DNA of 64,000 bases from UBA11346 sp038060575 (GTDB taxonomy: Bacteria; Planctomycetota; UBA11346), in contig CAZZAM010000003.1 of the NCBI GenBank assembly GCA_964652775.1, positions 62,001-126,000 of the forward strand, given 5' to 3'. The first letter of the stretch is position 1, and each line of letters starts with the position of its first letter. A program made the position numbers and the translations under genes. This document shows positions 27,487 through 36,122 of the stretch, one piece after another. The notes under the pieces were generated by a model. It was not told the DNA's origin. It searched no databases and worked only from the letters and a program-made list of their open reading frames with translations.

Positions 27487-28064
27487 AGGACGGCCTCACG
27501 CAGCATCTGATTGTCACGCAGACGGGACATCGCTTGATTCAGAATGACACCAACATGCGACACCGACTTACCGAGTCGCTCCGCGATCAATTTGTAGTCA
27601 AGTTGGTCGCGATAGCGCAAGATGACGGCGGCTCGTTCCAGTGGTGGCAGATCAGCGACCGCAGCCCATAACTGCGTGCCGCTATCAACCGGCGTTCCTT
27701 CAGGCGGAGTCCGCTGCGAAACCTGTTCCGGCAGCGGCGCCGTGCGTCGACGACGGAGATGATCCAGGCACTGATTGCGAACCACCGTACACAACCAACC
27801 GCCCAGGCTGTGGCGTTCGTTCGCCTTAGCGAGCAGTCCATGACCGTCACTGCATAAGCGGAGGAATCCCTCCTGCACGACGTCGTCCGCCACATCCGCG
27901 TCCCCGGTAATGGCGTGAGCGAGCCGCAGCAGGTCGGCCTGATGGCGATCAACGATGGCAGAGAATGCGTCCATATTGGCGTAGGTGAGGAACCGCTGAA
28001 GGAGAACCACGTCGGCGACGGGATCGATGGGCGTTTCCACAAACCTATCTACGGACTCAGTCAT
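27483..28064 (-). CDS. ECF-type RNA polymerase sigma factor
   Basis: A 193-residue protein with region 2 (FSAIVDRHQADLLRLAHAI, DVADDVVQEGFLRLC, LGGWLCTVVRNQCLDHLRRR) and region 4 (LPPLERAAVILRYRDQLDY, LIAERLGKSVSHVGVILNQA). It lacks any C-terminal extension. As first gene of a five-gene coupled operon with a vWA/anti-sigma-like protein next, it probably drives its own operon plus other targets. The 121-base upstream gap (28065-28185) should hold the promoter; I could not pick out convincing -35/-10 ECF boxes. Confidence 0.93.
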   Translation of the reverse strand: MTESVDRFVETPIDPVADVVLLQRFLTYANMDAFSAIVDRHQADLLRLAHAITGDADVADDVVQEGFLRLCSDGHGLLAKANERHSLGGWLCTVVRNQCLDHLRRRRTAPLPEQVSQRTPPEGTPVDSGTQLWAAVADLPPLERAAVILRYRDQLDYKLIAERLGKSVSHVGVILNQAMSRLRDNQMLREAVL

Positions 28065-28185
28065 GGTTTCTTAGCCGGGCATGCGCCATGGAGATTGGCG
28101 AGAACGGTAGGCCGCGCGTGTGGGCGGCGCAAGCATGACCTCCGCTATTTGGACTACTGTAACGACGTGGTCACGCCCGTGCCAC

Positions 28186-28896
28186 TTACCACCCAGTCAC
28201 ATGTCCGGCATCAATTACGGCTTTTCCACCGCCAGGAACGACTACCAGCAGCCGTCCACTCTCGTCAATGCCAGCTCCGGTACCCACGAGTTGACCATTG
28301 CGACCATCAACGGTGACCCTGCGACCCTGGAGCACGTCGCGGCGCCGCAGTTGCGGGAGCAAGGGCGATAACCCGCGCAGCGCCAACAGCCCAATGCCTT
28401 CCAAAAGATAGCCACGAATAGCCGCCAGTAATTCCAACGTTGGCGGCGGTGCCGCGTGTTGGTGCAAGCTGGTTGCGGTCGCTACAAGCTCCGCCGGAAG
28501 GTCGGCGGAAAGATTCACGCCACAGCCGACCACCACCCGACCAGAACGTCCTTCACACAAAATGCCTCCGAGCTTGCGACCAGCGAGCGTCACATCATTG
28601 GGCCACTTGATGCCGAGTTCGATGCCAGCGCAACGATCTTCGATCGCATGTACCACCGCTAGGCCAGCTGCTAGCGCGACCAAGCGCGGGTCCGGTCCTG
28701 GAGTAGCAACGATGAGTGACGCCGTCAGCACGCCCGGCGGTGATGCCCACGCGCGACCATCGCGACCACGCCCGCCAGTTTGTTGCTGCGTATAGACCAC
28801 GCTGCCGGGGCTCAATTGATCGAGATGTTCCAACGCCCAGGTGTTGGTACTGGGGCATGTATCCAGTTCGACGAGCCAGTCCGCTGGTGCGTTCAC
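28186..28896 (-). CDS. birA: Biotin--[acetyl-CoA-carboxylase] ligase, no HTH domain
   Basis: The 236-residue protein has the biotin ligase core: CPSTNTWALEHL, QQQTGGRGRDGRAWASPPG (the biotinyl-AMP loop GRGRxGRxW), KWPNDVTLAGRKLGGILCE and the VVGCGVNLS strand, plus a C-terminal SH3-like part. It attaches biotin to carboxyl-carrier proteins. There is no N-terminal winged helix, so it is a monofunctional enzyme rather than a repressor. The GTG at 28896 overlaps the kinase stop by GTGA; an ATG 51 bases further up would extend into the kinase gene. Confidence 0.93.
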   Translation of the reverse strand: MNAPADWLVELDTCPSTNTWALEHLDQLSPGSVVYTQQQTGGRGRDGRAWASPPGVLTASLIVATPGPDPRLVALAAGLAVVHAIEDRCAGIELGIKWPNDVTLAGRKLGGILCEGRSGRVVVGCGVNLSADLPAELVATATSLHQHAAPPPTLELLAAIRGYLLEGIGLLALRGLSPLLPQLRRRDVLQGRRVTVDGRNGQLVGTGAGIDESGRLLVVVPGGGKAVIDAGHVTGW

Positions 28897-31445
28897 CGTC
28901 CGCCAACCACCTGGAGTTCTTCCAGACGCCAATCCGATCCAGCGCAATTCAACATCAACTGACTACCCGCTGGAATCTGCACTTTGGGCAACGTAGCCAG
29001 TGTGCGGCCATCAAGAATAATGAGGAGATCGCCAGCACGGCACGACATGCGCAATCGCCGACCGCCAGCGATCGGACACGGCGACGAACGCTCACTGCCA
29101 GCGACCTTTAACACAACTTTGCCCGCACCAAGGCGAATGAGCAAAGACGTATTCGGATCACCAGACTTCACGCAGGAAACAACCGCTTCGGCATTGGCAT
29201 TGGCCAACGTCAGCGACACATCGGCCTCCCAATCAGGGCCGCCAATGAGGATGCTGCAATTCATCGACACCACGTCAGCGGCTTTTCCAGACAATGCGCC
29301 ACCAGCCAAGACCGGCTCGCCGTTGGTGATGTCGAGATACTGCAGATCGCCAGGATCATTGAATGTCAGCACGGCGGCCAGACCACCGAGCAACGCTTCG
29401 CGACGGCGCAGCAAGGCACCTTGGCTCAGTTGCGGATCAGCCAACAGCACGCGTTTGGCGCGGGCGGGATCACCGGCAATCAACAACGCCGCTCCAGCAG
29501 CTAATGCGGCTTCGCCGCGTTGACGCTCAAAACCAGCGCTCGTGGCGCGCCAGTCGCTACTCCAGAATTTGGTAACCTGGGTCGCCTCGTTACACAACGT
29601 TGCAAATTGCCGCTGTAACCCAGTAACCGGAGTTCCCGCAAAACTCGGCGCCAAGGCAACCGCCAGCGGCGGAAGCGTAGCTGGACGTCCCCCCTCCAAG
29701 GCCTGACGCGCTTGGCGACGCGCGTCGTTGAGTTGTTGAACGAGGGCTGCCAACTCCTGCTGATAGCGCGCATCGACCTCTGCCCGTTCATTGCTGCCGA
29801 CGCGGTCACGCAGTGCGGCTAGGCCAGTCAATCTGGCTCCACCTTGTGGCGGAAGCGCTGTCAGTTGCACCCGGTACCAATCTGCTGCCTCCGAAGCGGC
29901 CTGCGAACGAATCAATTTCAAGTTGCCAACCAATGCTGAATTCCCTGCGATCATCTCAGCTGACAAGGTTTCCAGTTCGCTTTCCAGAGCCACCCACGCG
30001 CCAGTGCTGGATGCTTGACGAACCTTGACACACGCAGCCTGGAATCGATCAGCAAAGGCATCCTTCGACGCCGCCACACTGATCGGCGCAATCGGCCTGA
30101 CCACTGATTCGACATCCGTCGGCGTCACTGGCTCGGCCGCCTGCGCTATCGTGTTGGTTGGGATTTGCGGCGACTGCAGAACCCACACGATCAACCCCAC
30201 TAACGCGATGACGGTCAAAACGATGACATTACGCAGGGTTTTTGCATCACTGCGCTGCTTGGAGGCCTGCGCGCGCACCAGCATCTTCTTGGCCTGATTC
30301 TGGGCTGATACGGCACTCTGCGCCATGCCTTCGCGAAGCTCGCGCAGCGAAGCTGCAATCTCGGTCATGTTATGCGACCGCCACTCTGGATTCTTCGCCG
30401 CTAAGGTTTGGAAGAGTTCATTCGCCTTGGTGCCGATCAGCGGCACATGCGCTTGCAACGACGGGATCATTTCTTGGGCATGGGCCTTGAACACCTGTTC
30501 GGCCGATCCGCCGGTGAACGGCGGCTGTCCGACCAGCAGATGGTACATCATGCAACCCAGACTATAGGCGTCATCGGCTGGTTGCGGCTCAGACTTGGTC
30601 GCAACTTCGGGCGCACTATGCCAGGCCGCCTCGGGCCGCGCGCGATCACGCCAGCGTCCGAGTACGGAAGCAATGCCGAGATCAAGAATCTTCACCGTGC
30701 CTTCTGCGGTCAACATCACGGTGCGCGGGGCCAGATCACGATGGATGACGCCAGCCTTATGCGCGGCTGACATAGCCACGGCAATCCGTTCACAGACCAG
30801 GAGTGCCAATTCGGGTTGGAACTTTCCTTCACGAGCCAGGAGGTGCGCGAGTGTATCGCCCTGCACTAATTCCATCGAATACCAGGTTAGTCCATCCTCT
30901 TCGCCGTTTTCATGCATCTTAACGAAGCTGTCATGCTCGATCTTTCCGCTCTTCGCTACGAGTTCACGAAATTTACCCGCAAATTGTGGATCCTCCTCGA
31001 CGACCTTCCGCGCGAAAACCTTGAACGCGACCTGACGCTGCAGACTGATCTGCTGCGCACGATACATGAAGCCCAACCCTGAGCGACCAAGCAACTGACC
31101 AACACGATAGCCGGCAACCTCACGGCCTTCTAGCGATTGGGGATCAATGCGCTGAGCAGCTGTGCTTTCACGCTCGGAACAGAAGAATGCCACTTCTGAT
31201 TCACCGATACGGATGGAGTCGCCGTTCCGGAGCCGGGTCTTGCCTTCAAGTTTGGTGCCATTGTGACGAGTACCATTGGCTGACTTCAGATCCTCGACCC
31301 ACCAGCAGCCTTCGGCCAGGAATACCCGGGTATTCTTCCGACTCGCACCGCCATCACTGACAACGAGACCACAATCACGGTGCCGCCCAAGGGTACACTC
31401 ACCCTCGACTTCGGTTTGCTTTCCCTCGTAGATGAGCATGGCCAT
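28893..31445 (-). CDS. FHA domain - Ser/Thr kinase-like protein with membrane helix and outer beta domain
   Basis: An 850-residue protein in four parts: an FHA domain (TLGRHRDCGLVVSD, SANGTRHNGTKL) in residues 1-90; a Hanks kinase domain near 110-370 with glycine loop LLGRSGLGFMYRA, lysine strand VAFKVF and SAPEVATK; a helix near 405-425 (VIVLTVIALVGLIVWVL); and an outer region ending in a LamG-like beta-sandwich. The catalytic loop reads HRDLAPRTVML, so the usual Lys and metal-binding Asn are Ala and Thr, and DFG is DLG. The catalytic Asp is kept. It may be a weak kinase or a pseudokinase. FHA fusion suggests it binds phospho-Thr proteins. birA follows with a GTGA overlap. Confidence 0.88.
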   Translation of the reverse strand: MAMLIYEGKQTEVEGECTLGRHRDCGLVVSDGGASRKNTRVFLAEGCWWVEDLKSANGTRHNGTKLEGKTRLRNGDSIRIGESEVAFFCSERESTAAQRIDPQSLEGREVAGYRVGQLLGRSGLGFMYRAQQISLQRQVAFKVFARKVVEEDPQFAGKFRELVAKSGKIEHDSFVKMHENGEEDGLTWYSMELVQGDTLAHLLAREGKFQPELALLVCERIAVAMSAAHKAGVIHRDLAPRTVMLTAEGTVKILDLGIASVLGRWRDRARPEAAWHSAPEVATKSEPQPADDAYSLGCMMYHLLVGQPPFTGGSAEQVFKAHAQEMIPSLQAHVPLIGTKANELFQTLAAKNPEWRSHNMTEIAASLRELREGMAQSAVSAQNQAKKMLVRAQASKQRSDAKTLRNVIVLTVIALVGLIVWVLQSPQIPTNTIAQAAEPVTPTDVESVVRPIAPISVAASKDAFADRFQAACVKVRQASSTGAWVALESELETLSAEMIAGNSALVGNLKLIRSQAASEAADWYRVQLTALPPQGGARLTGLAALRDRVGSNERAEVDARYQQELAALVQQLNDARRQARQALEGGRPATLPPLAVALAPSFAGTPVTGLQRQFATLCNEATQVTKFWSSDWRATSAGFERQRGEAALAAGAALLIAGDPARAKRVLLADPQLSQGALLRRREALLGGLAAVLTFNDPGDLQYLDITNGEPVLAGGALSGKAADVVSMNCSILIGGPDWEADVSLTLANANAEAVVSCVKSGDPNTSLLIRLGAGKVVLKVAGSERSSPCPIAGGRRLRMSCRAGDLLIILDGRTLATLPKVQIPAGSQLMLNCAGSDWRLEELQVVGGR

Positions 31446-31503
31446 AACGGCCGCGCATGCTGCTCATAGATGGCCGCCGTCCAGTGCAATGCGGGGAACA
31501 ATG

Positions 31504-31601
31504 CAGAATGCTCGAATGTAGAATGCTCGAATATCGAGGAGCTCCAGTACCCGCCGTCTTTTGTATGCATTCGAGCAATCGCACATTCGAGCATTCTACA
31601 T
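31504..31601. repeat. GAATGCTCGA-type hairpin between divergent genes
   Basis: The left arm (31504-31532) carries AGAATGCTCGAATGTAGAAT and a repeat of GAATGCTCGAAT; the right arm (31567-31601) carries the complement, ATTCGAGC, twice. The hairpin lies in the gap between the FHA-kinase (minus) and the PIN/TRAM gene (plus), where promoters for both should be. The rest of 31446-31690 shows nothing recognisable. Confidence 0.75.
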
Positions 31602-31690
31602 TCAATCCCCCCAATCCGCCATCTTTGGCTTACGAGCATAAGATGGGTCCTGGAGCTGGACGTCAGCGAGCCGCTGCGGAAGCTGCCCAC

Positions 31691-32692
31691 GTGCTCATTA
31701 CCCTCCTCAGGACCATCTTCGTCATCCTGGCCGCGCTGATCGGCTCGACCAGCGGCCAGTACTTCTTTAAGAATGTCATTGAGAGTGGTATTCCGCCCTG
31801 GTTTGGTGCCGCGATTGGCTTCGGCGTCGCGGTAACCCTGATCGCGGCCGAGCAGGCCTTCCGCCGTCGTTTCACCCGCAGTCTCGTCGCGTTCCTGATC
31901 GGACTCGGCGGTGGCCTGCTACTGTCCGCTCTCTTGCTGCTGGTCATCCGTTTGACCATCCAAGATGACGACCTCTATCGTAACCTCGATCTGCCACTGG
32001 CGCTCATCACCACCTATCTGGTCATGATCACCGTCGTCCGCAGCGCCGATCGGCTGCGCGTCATCGTTCCCTTCGTCGAGTTCCGGGGCGAACGCATTGA
32101 CGGTGGCGCGCTCATTTTGGATCCGCAATCGCTGGGCGATACGCGTCTGCCCGCCCTCTTGCGCGCTGGCCTCAGCGCGCAACGAATTCTGCTCCATCGC
32201 CGCGCCCTGGAATCGTGGGAAGCCCGCGTCGAAGATCCAGATCTGGTCGAGCGCGCTCGCGCCCGTCGCGCGTTGGAAGGCGTGCAGACCTTACGTCAAC
32301 CTGGACTGCCACCGCTTGAGATCGATGACACCGAAATCCCCAACGCCATGACCCTCGCCGATGTGGTGATTCGTCTGACCCGATTGGAAAACGGACGTCT
32401 GCTCACCGTTGATCCTGAACTCGCCCGCCGCGCCACCGCCGAAGGCGTTGCCGTCGTCGATCTTAGCGCCATCGCCGCCGCCATGGTCCCCGACATCGGA
32501 CCCGGCGCAGCCTTTGAAATCCTTATCGAAAAAGCCGGCGAGGGCAAAGGCCAAGGTATTGGGTTCCTCGACGACGGCTCCATGGTCGTCGTGGGCGAAG
32601 CAGCTACGCGTGTTGGTCAACGCATCCGTGTACTAGTGAAGCGCCAGCATCAGACGGCGAATGGACGGATGATTTTCGCTGATCCGGATTGA
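31691..32692 (+). CDS. YacL-like membrane protein with PIN and TRAM domains
   Basis: A 333-residue protein with four membrane helices in the first 120 residues (LRTIFVILAALIGSTSG; AAIGFGVAVTLIAA; LVAFLIGLGGGLLLSALLLL; LALITTYLVMITVV), a PIN-like domain containing ALILDPQSLGDTR, NAMTLADVVIRL and LLTVDPELARRA, and a C-terminal TRAM domain (GQGIGFLDDGSMVVVGEA, RVGQRIRVLV). The architecture matches the Bacillus YacL family, presumed RNA-acting, at the inner membrane. The GTG at 31691 (GGAAG eight bases upstream) starts right before helix 1; ATG 31643 would add 16 residues. Translations further upstream run through the hairpin. Confidence 0.82.
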   Translation: MLITLLRTIFVILAALIGSTSGQYFFKNVIESGIPPWFGAAIGFGVAVTLIAAEQAFRRRFTRSLVAFLIGLGGGLLLSALLLLVIRLTIQDDDLYRNLDLPLALITTYLVMITVVRSADRLRVIVPFVEFRGERIDGGALILDPQSLGDTRLPALLRAGLSAQRILLHRRALESWEARVEDPDLVERARARRALEGVQTLRQPGLPPLEIDDTEIPNAMTLADVVIRLTRLENGRLLTVDPELARRATAEGVAVVDLSAIAAAMVPDIGPGAAFEILIEKAGEGKGQGIGFLDDGSMVVVGEAATRVGQRIRVLVKRQHQTANGRMIFADPD

Positions 32693-32733
32693 TTGCCACA
32701 CGATCAACCGGCGCATATTCAACTAGTCGTCGT

Positions 32734-34410
32734 TCACCTCTTGACGGTATAAGCGCCAACGAATGTCCCATTGCGCGGGTAGTGAATCTCAATGGCGCCA
32801 TTGGACGTGGTAAAGCTGTAGTCATTCTTCCCCTCAGCCAGCGGTTCCGTCGCAGAATACACAATGCCTTTGACCGGATCAGTGCCGGAGATGGCCTTCA
32901 TCTCGATAGTCTTATTCCCGATATGCAGGCGAACGAACTGCGCGGCACGACCCTCGGTGTCTCGGTAGAGGACCGTGTAGTTCATTGGCGTTGATGCAGC
33001 AGCCCAATATTGATCAACTAGGCCACACATAAGAAACGGTGGAATCTGATTCAACGGCACTTTGACATCATAAAATTCACATAACGAACGCGCTTCAAGC
33101 TCGCCCTGGATAAAATTATCTTCTGGTTGCTGACAGCGACGAATCCCGACCTCCTTATCATAGTACCAAACGAGATTCTCCAGGTGTTGCATGGCAAAGA
33201 TCAGCCGATCTGGCCACAACTGTGCCGCGAGGCTTGCTCCCAAGGTAGCGCTCATGTCGGCGCCTCTGGCGACGCCCGTACTGGCAGCCCATGGGATATA
33301 CTTCTTCTCAAATATCTCTTCTTTAAATCTCTGAGCGATCTTGGCGTCGTATGCCCAGTCAATACGCATGTTAGCCTGGGCACAGACGGCACTGTGCATG
33401 GAGGTCATGAAGTCCAACGAACGGCCGTCCGATTTCCACTTACGCATAGCTCCCTTGATCAGTTCGTGCGGGACAATGTCGACTCGTTTCCACGAGAGGG
33501 CGCCGTTTATGATATCACGCCCGTTGGGATCGAGATAAAAATTCGTATCACCACGATGCACAGCGTCTGGGTTCACGAACGGAATCACTGATAACACGAA
33601 TCGCTTGCGGAACTCCACCGCCAATGGGTCATTGCCCGTCGCAAAACGAACGAACCCCACCAAATTAAAGGTGCCGGGGAACTCCCAGGGATCTTCACAG
33701 CTATGCAACCAAATGCCGCGCTTGTCCTTGTCCGGGACGGCCGGATCAGTGACGATGAACTGCCAGGTCGGCAGATTAAATAACGGCGTTTTGCCCAGGT
33801 CGATCACGGTGGTGTTTTTGTCCGCCTTCAACTGGGACGCTAGATCAGCAGCCATGTCATTGGTGAACGGCAAACAGTAGGAAATCTGCGCCAAATCCGC
33901 GCGGAAACGGTGACTAAAGAATGCTCCTAGCGTCTCCATCCATTTGCCCTTTGCCTGCCCATAACTCTTGAGCTCGATGCCGCGCATAAGTTCGACGGTG
34001 CCATCCGGATAACGAACAACCGGCACAATTTGCGCAAAGATCTGCGGATTGCCGCTGTCGATGTAGAGTTCAAATCGGACCGTCCGATCAGCACAGTTAC
34101 TCAGACGAAAATTCCAATGAATAAATCGGTGGCGATCGCGCGTTTTCTCTGGCACGCCACCAACGGGAACTGTGCCGGCGATGATGACGCGTGGCGATGC
34201 TGCTGTCGCATCTTCAACGCGAATGCCATTGATCTGGGCATTGTCGTAGCCACCCGCAAGCGTCACTGCCGGGAAAACATCGGTTCCTTTAACCGTCGCA
34301 GCGACTGGGACAGGAGCGACCGGTGGAGACGTCTCTCCGGCTATGGCCTGGGAGACCACCGCGAGACAGATCAATCCAGCAGCGACTGAGAGAAGAGCGG
34401 CGGATGCCAT
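32734..34410 (-). CDS. Exported M14-family (carboxypeptidase-like) metallopeptidase, atypical active site
   Basis: A 558-residue protein with signal peptide (ALLSVAAGLICLAVVSQAIAG), an N-terminal beta domain like that of cytosolic carboxypeptidases (FRLSNCADRTVRFELYI), and an M14 domain. Zinc ligands appear as H236-S-C-E239 in IWLHSCEDPWEFPG and His near 339 in FMTSMHSAVC. VIPFVNPDAVHRGDTNFYL matches the usual NPDGV strand, but the substrate-carboxylate Arg and the following DLNR motif are not conserved (DTNF and DIIN instead). It could therefore act on unusual substrates or be inactive. The ATG at 34410 has GGAG eleven bases upstream. It follows a sigma-factor fragment. Confidence 0.75.
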   Translation of the reverse strand: MASAALLSVAAGLICLAVVSQAIAGETSPPVAPVPVAATVKGTDVFPAVTLAGGYDNAQINGIRVEDATAASPRVIIAGTVPVGGVPEKTRDRHRFIHWNFRLSNCADRTVRFELYIDSGNPQIFAQIVPVVRYPDGTVELMRGIELKSYGQAKGKWMETLGAFFSHRFRADLAQISYCLPFTNDMAADLASQLKADKNTTVIDLGKTPLFNLPTWQFIVTDPAVPDKDKRGIWLHSCEDPWEFPGTFNLVGFVRFATGNDPLAVEFRKRFVLSVIPFVNPDAVHRGDTNFYLDPNGRDIINGALSWKRVDIVPHELIKGAMRKWKSDGRSLDFMTSMHSAVCAQANMRIDWAYDAKIAQRFKEEIFEKKYIPWAASTGVARGADMSATLGASLAAQLWPDRLIFAMQHLENLVWYYDKEVGIRRCQQPEDNFIQGELEARSLCEFYDVKVPLNQIPPFLMCGLVDQYWAAASTPMNYTVLYRDTEGRAAQFVRLHIGNKTIEMKAISGTDPVKGIVYSATEPLAEGKNDYSFTTSNGAIEIHYPRNGTFVGAYTVKR

Positions 34411-34525
34411 GATGATGATGACTCCAAGAGGTATGGGTGAACTGACCGAATGTTGTGGTGCGGGGTTGCCACAGCCAGCGCGCAATTCGGCGCAAGCAAC
34501 AAGCAGATCGGAAATGGTGACAGGC

Positions 34526-34753
34526 CTACCTTCTGTTGGCAAATATGACACGCACGGTACGCAACCCACGCCAAATCCGCAGGTAGACTGATGCCGAAGA
34601 CACCTCCTGAATACGCGCAATATCAGCGCACGATAAACCACCAATATGGTGCAGACTGACTGCCTGGGCACATGACTCTGGCAGCTCGGCGATCGTCCGC
34701 TGCAACATCTCAGCAAGCACACTATGCTGCTCGCTCCTAGCGCAGGTTGGCAT
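34526..34753 (-). pseudogene. Fragment of a sigma factor: region 4 only
   Basis: A 75-codon frame that reads as ECF region 4: MLQRTIAELPESCAQAVSLH, GGLSCADIARIQEVSSASVY, LRIWRGLRTVRVIF. There is no region 2 upstream; the frame meets a TGA about 15 codons before the ATG and the other frames there show nothing sigma-like. Core-binding by region 2 is essential for sigma factors, so this is most likely a remnant. A short anti-sigma-like or DNA-binding protein is possible but unsupported. It lies 115 bases upstream of the M14 peptidase gene. Confidence 0.55.
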
Positions 34754-34921
34754 GTACGCGAAATGGCCAAGACGATGGTCAAACCATGGTTTATGTCACT
34801 GCTCAGTTCTTGACGCTCCACTCCCCAGGATTTCAATTGCCGTCAACGATGACTCTCCAATCCACTCCAGTCGGCCACGGGTCCGCCGACCTATATCGTT
34901 AGGCGTTTCAAAGAAACAATT

Positions 34922-35080
34922 ATGAAATACGTGCAGCTATCTGTCCTGGTTATGATGCTTGTTAGTTTGGTCATTATCGGTTTTAATAAGCCAGAAGGCG
35001 AATCGTGGGGAAGGGGAATGAACTTAGTGGCGCTATTCTTTGCTTCAACAATAGCCATTTCATTTGGGCTCACTCATTAG
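34922..35080 (+). CDS. Small membrane protein, first part (52 aa)
   Basis: A 52-residue frame with two hydrophobic segments (YVQLSVLVMMLVSLVIIGF; MNLVALFFASTIAISFGL). It ends at a TAG at 35078-35080, inside the next overlapping frame, which continues with more membrane helices. If one base were restored near 35070 the two would read as one protein of about 104 residues with three or four helices. It could be a real short protein, the 5' half of a frameshifted gene, or a sequencing error. No family recognised. Confidence 0.4.
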   Translation: MKYVQLSVLVMMLVSLVIIGFNKPEGESWGRGMNLVALFFASTIAISFGLTH

Positions 35081-35232
35081 TCATTGCTGGATGGTTCTTG
35101 GTTAAAAAGTTTAAAGGAGAAAAGTTCAGTGATCTGATTCGTACTAATCGTTCAACAGTCATAATATTTGTTGTGGGGCTGCTGTTTCCGTTGCTCACAT
35201 TTATCATTGTTAGGACTAAAAATATGGCGTAG
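35005..35232 (+). CDS. Small membrane protein, second part (up to 75 aa)
   Basis: The frame from a GTG at 35005 encodes hydrophobic and basic segments: WAHSLVIAGWFLVKKFKGEK, then STVIIFVVGLLFPLLTFIIV and RTKNMA. The first 20 residues are unlike protein and overlap the preceding small frame, so the true coding part probably begins near 35070 as the continuation of that frame. AT-rich codon use differs from the neighbours and suggests transfer. Function unknown. Confidence 0.4.
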   Translation: MGKGNELSGAILCFNNSHFIWAHSLVIAGWFLVKKFKGEKFSDLIRTNRSTVIIFVVGLLFPLLTFIIVRTKNMA

Positions 35233-35284
35233 AATTTGGTCAGCTGCGCCTAACCAGAAACAACAAGGCCTGGTAACGTCTAAC

Positions 35285-36122
35285 CCATGCAAATTCTTGG
35301 ACATACACTGCACACCCATGCCCTGGGAGAAATCTTGGAATTATTGGACATGGACATCGGCTGGAATCCCGCGGGTCGGCTTGGTGGAAATTAGATAGCT
35401 CACCAGCTCACCCTAGAAAACGCAGTTGGTTCGGGGTTCGCGGTTGGTCAACCACATGCAGCGTCAGAACGCGCATACACACGTTCGCCCGCACATGGCT
35501 CGTGCGACGCAACCCCCGCATGGCCGGAGCCACTGCAAAACGAGATGTCGTAGCCGGAATTGCCTCTTGACCTCAACCCGGTCACTCAGCGGCGGCCTTG
35601 GATCGCGCTGTTTAGGGCGAACGCGAGGTCAGGACAATCCCGTATTGGCTCCATTTTATGGGCTATGTAGTCTGCGCGTGCATCGAAGGGATGGTCCCGA
35701 CGACACCATACGTATTGGCACAAGGAACATGATCATGGAACGGCACGCACGCGGCGGTGGGACTTCGCTCATCAATAAAGAACTACACCGCCCAGGAGGA
35801 CGGCCTGGTAAGAGGCGTTCTTCACATCCGAAACAGCGGAAGGGATCCACCCAAAGTGGAGGCGGCAGTCAAAGGCGATCTGATTCGCAGTATGATTACG
35901 ATTATGAATACGATGGACACGGTGCGCGATCACTCGCTCGGGATCGCGATGAGACGAGCGACGCCATACGATCAGGGATCGTCATCCAGAAAAGACAAGA
36001 ATGGACTGGCGCTAACCACAATGAGGAAGGCGAACAGCGATTATCCTCAAGTCGACGTTTGAAAAAACTGCAAGTATGATTATGGGCCACTGAAGCAGAC
36101 TGCGTTTTTTCAGCTGTTTTCG
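35285..36122. other. Gene-poor stretch, no confident gene
   Basis: About 840 bases with no gene I can support. The longest frame (35426-36079, plus) encodes low-complexity Arg/Ser/Gly sequence. A second (35757-36062, plus) has somewhat better codon use and a more ordinary composition (VEAAVKGDLIRSMITIMNTM) but no start site and no known motif. Neither shows family likeness. The stretch may be decayed coding DNA next to the AT-rich insert. Confidence 0.5.

Larger units (their letters stand above)
34898..35254 (+). other. AT-rich insert bounded by GTTAGGCG and CGCCTAAC
   Basis: The stretch is clearly richer in A and T than its surroundings. It is bounded by an 8-base perfect inverted repeat, GTTAGGCG (34898-34905) and CGCCTAAC (35247-35254), with a further GTCTAAC at 35278-35284. 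These match the core-site patterns (GTTRRRY and RYYYAAC) of integron gene cassettes, and the reading frame starts 17 bases after the first. A full attC hairpin could not be completed on the right side, so the cassette origin is only a suggestion. Confidence 0.4.

Noticed and set aside
34754..34836. 5' extension of the M14 peptidase frame
   Set aside because: The upstream 142 codons overlap the sigma fragment in another frame and lack export features; the signal peptide begins at 34410.
35426..36079. 217-codon frame on the plus strand
   Set aside because: Low-complexity, Arg/Ser-rich translation with no start site or known motif; kept only as part of a gene-poor stretch.
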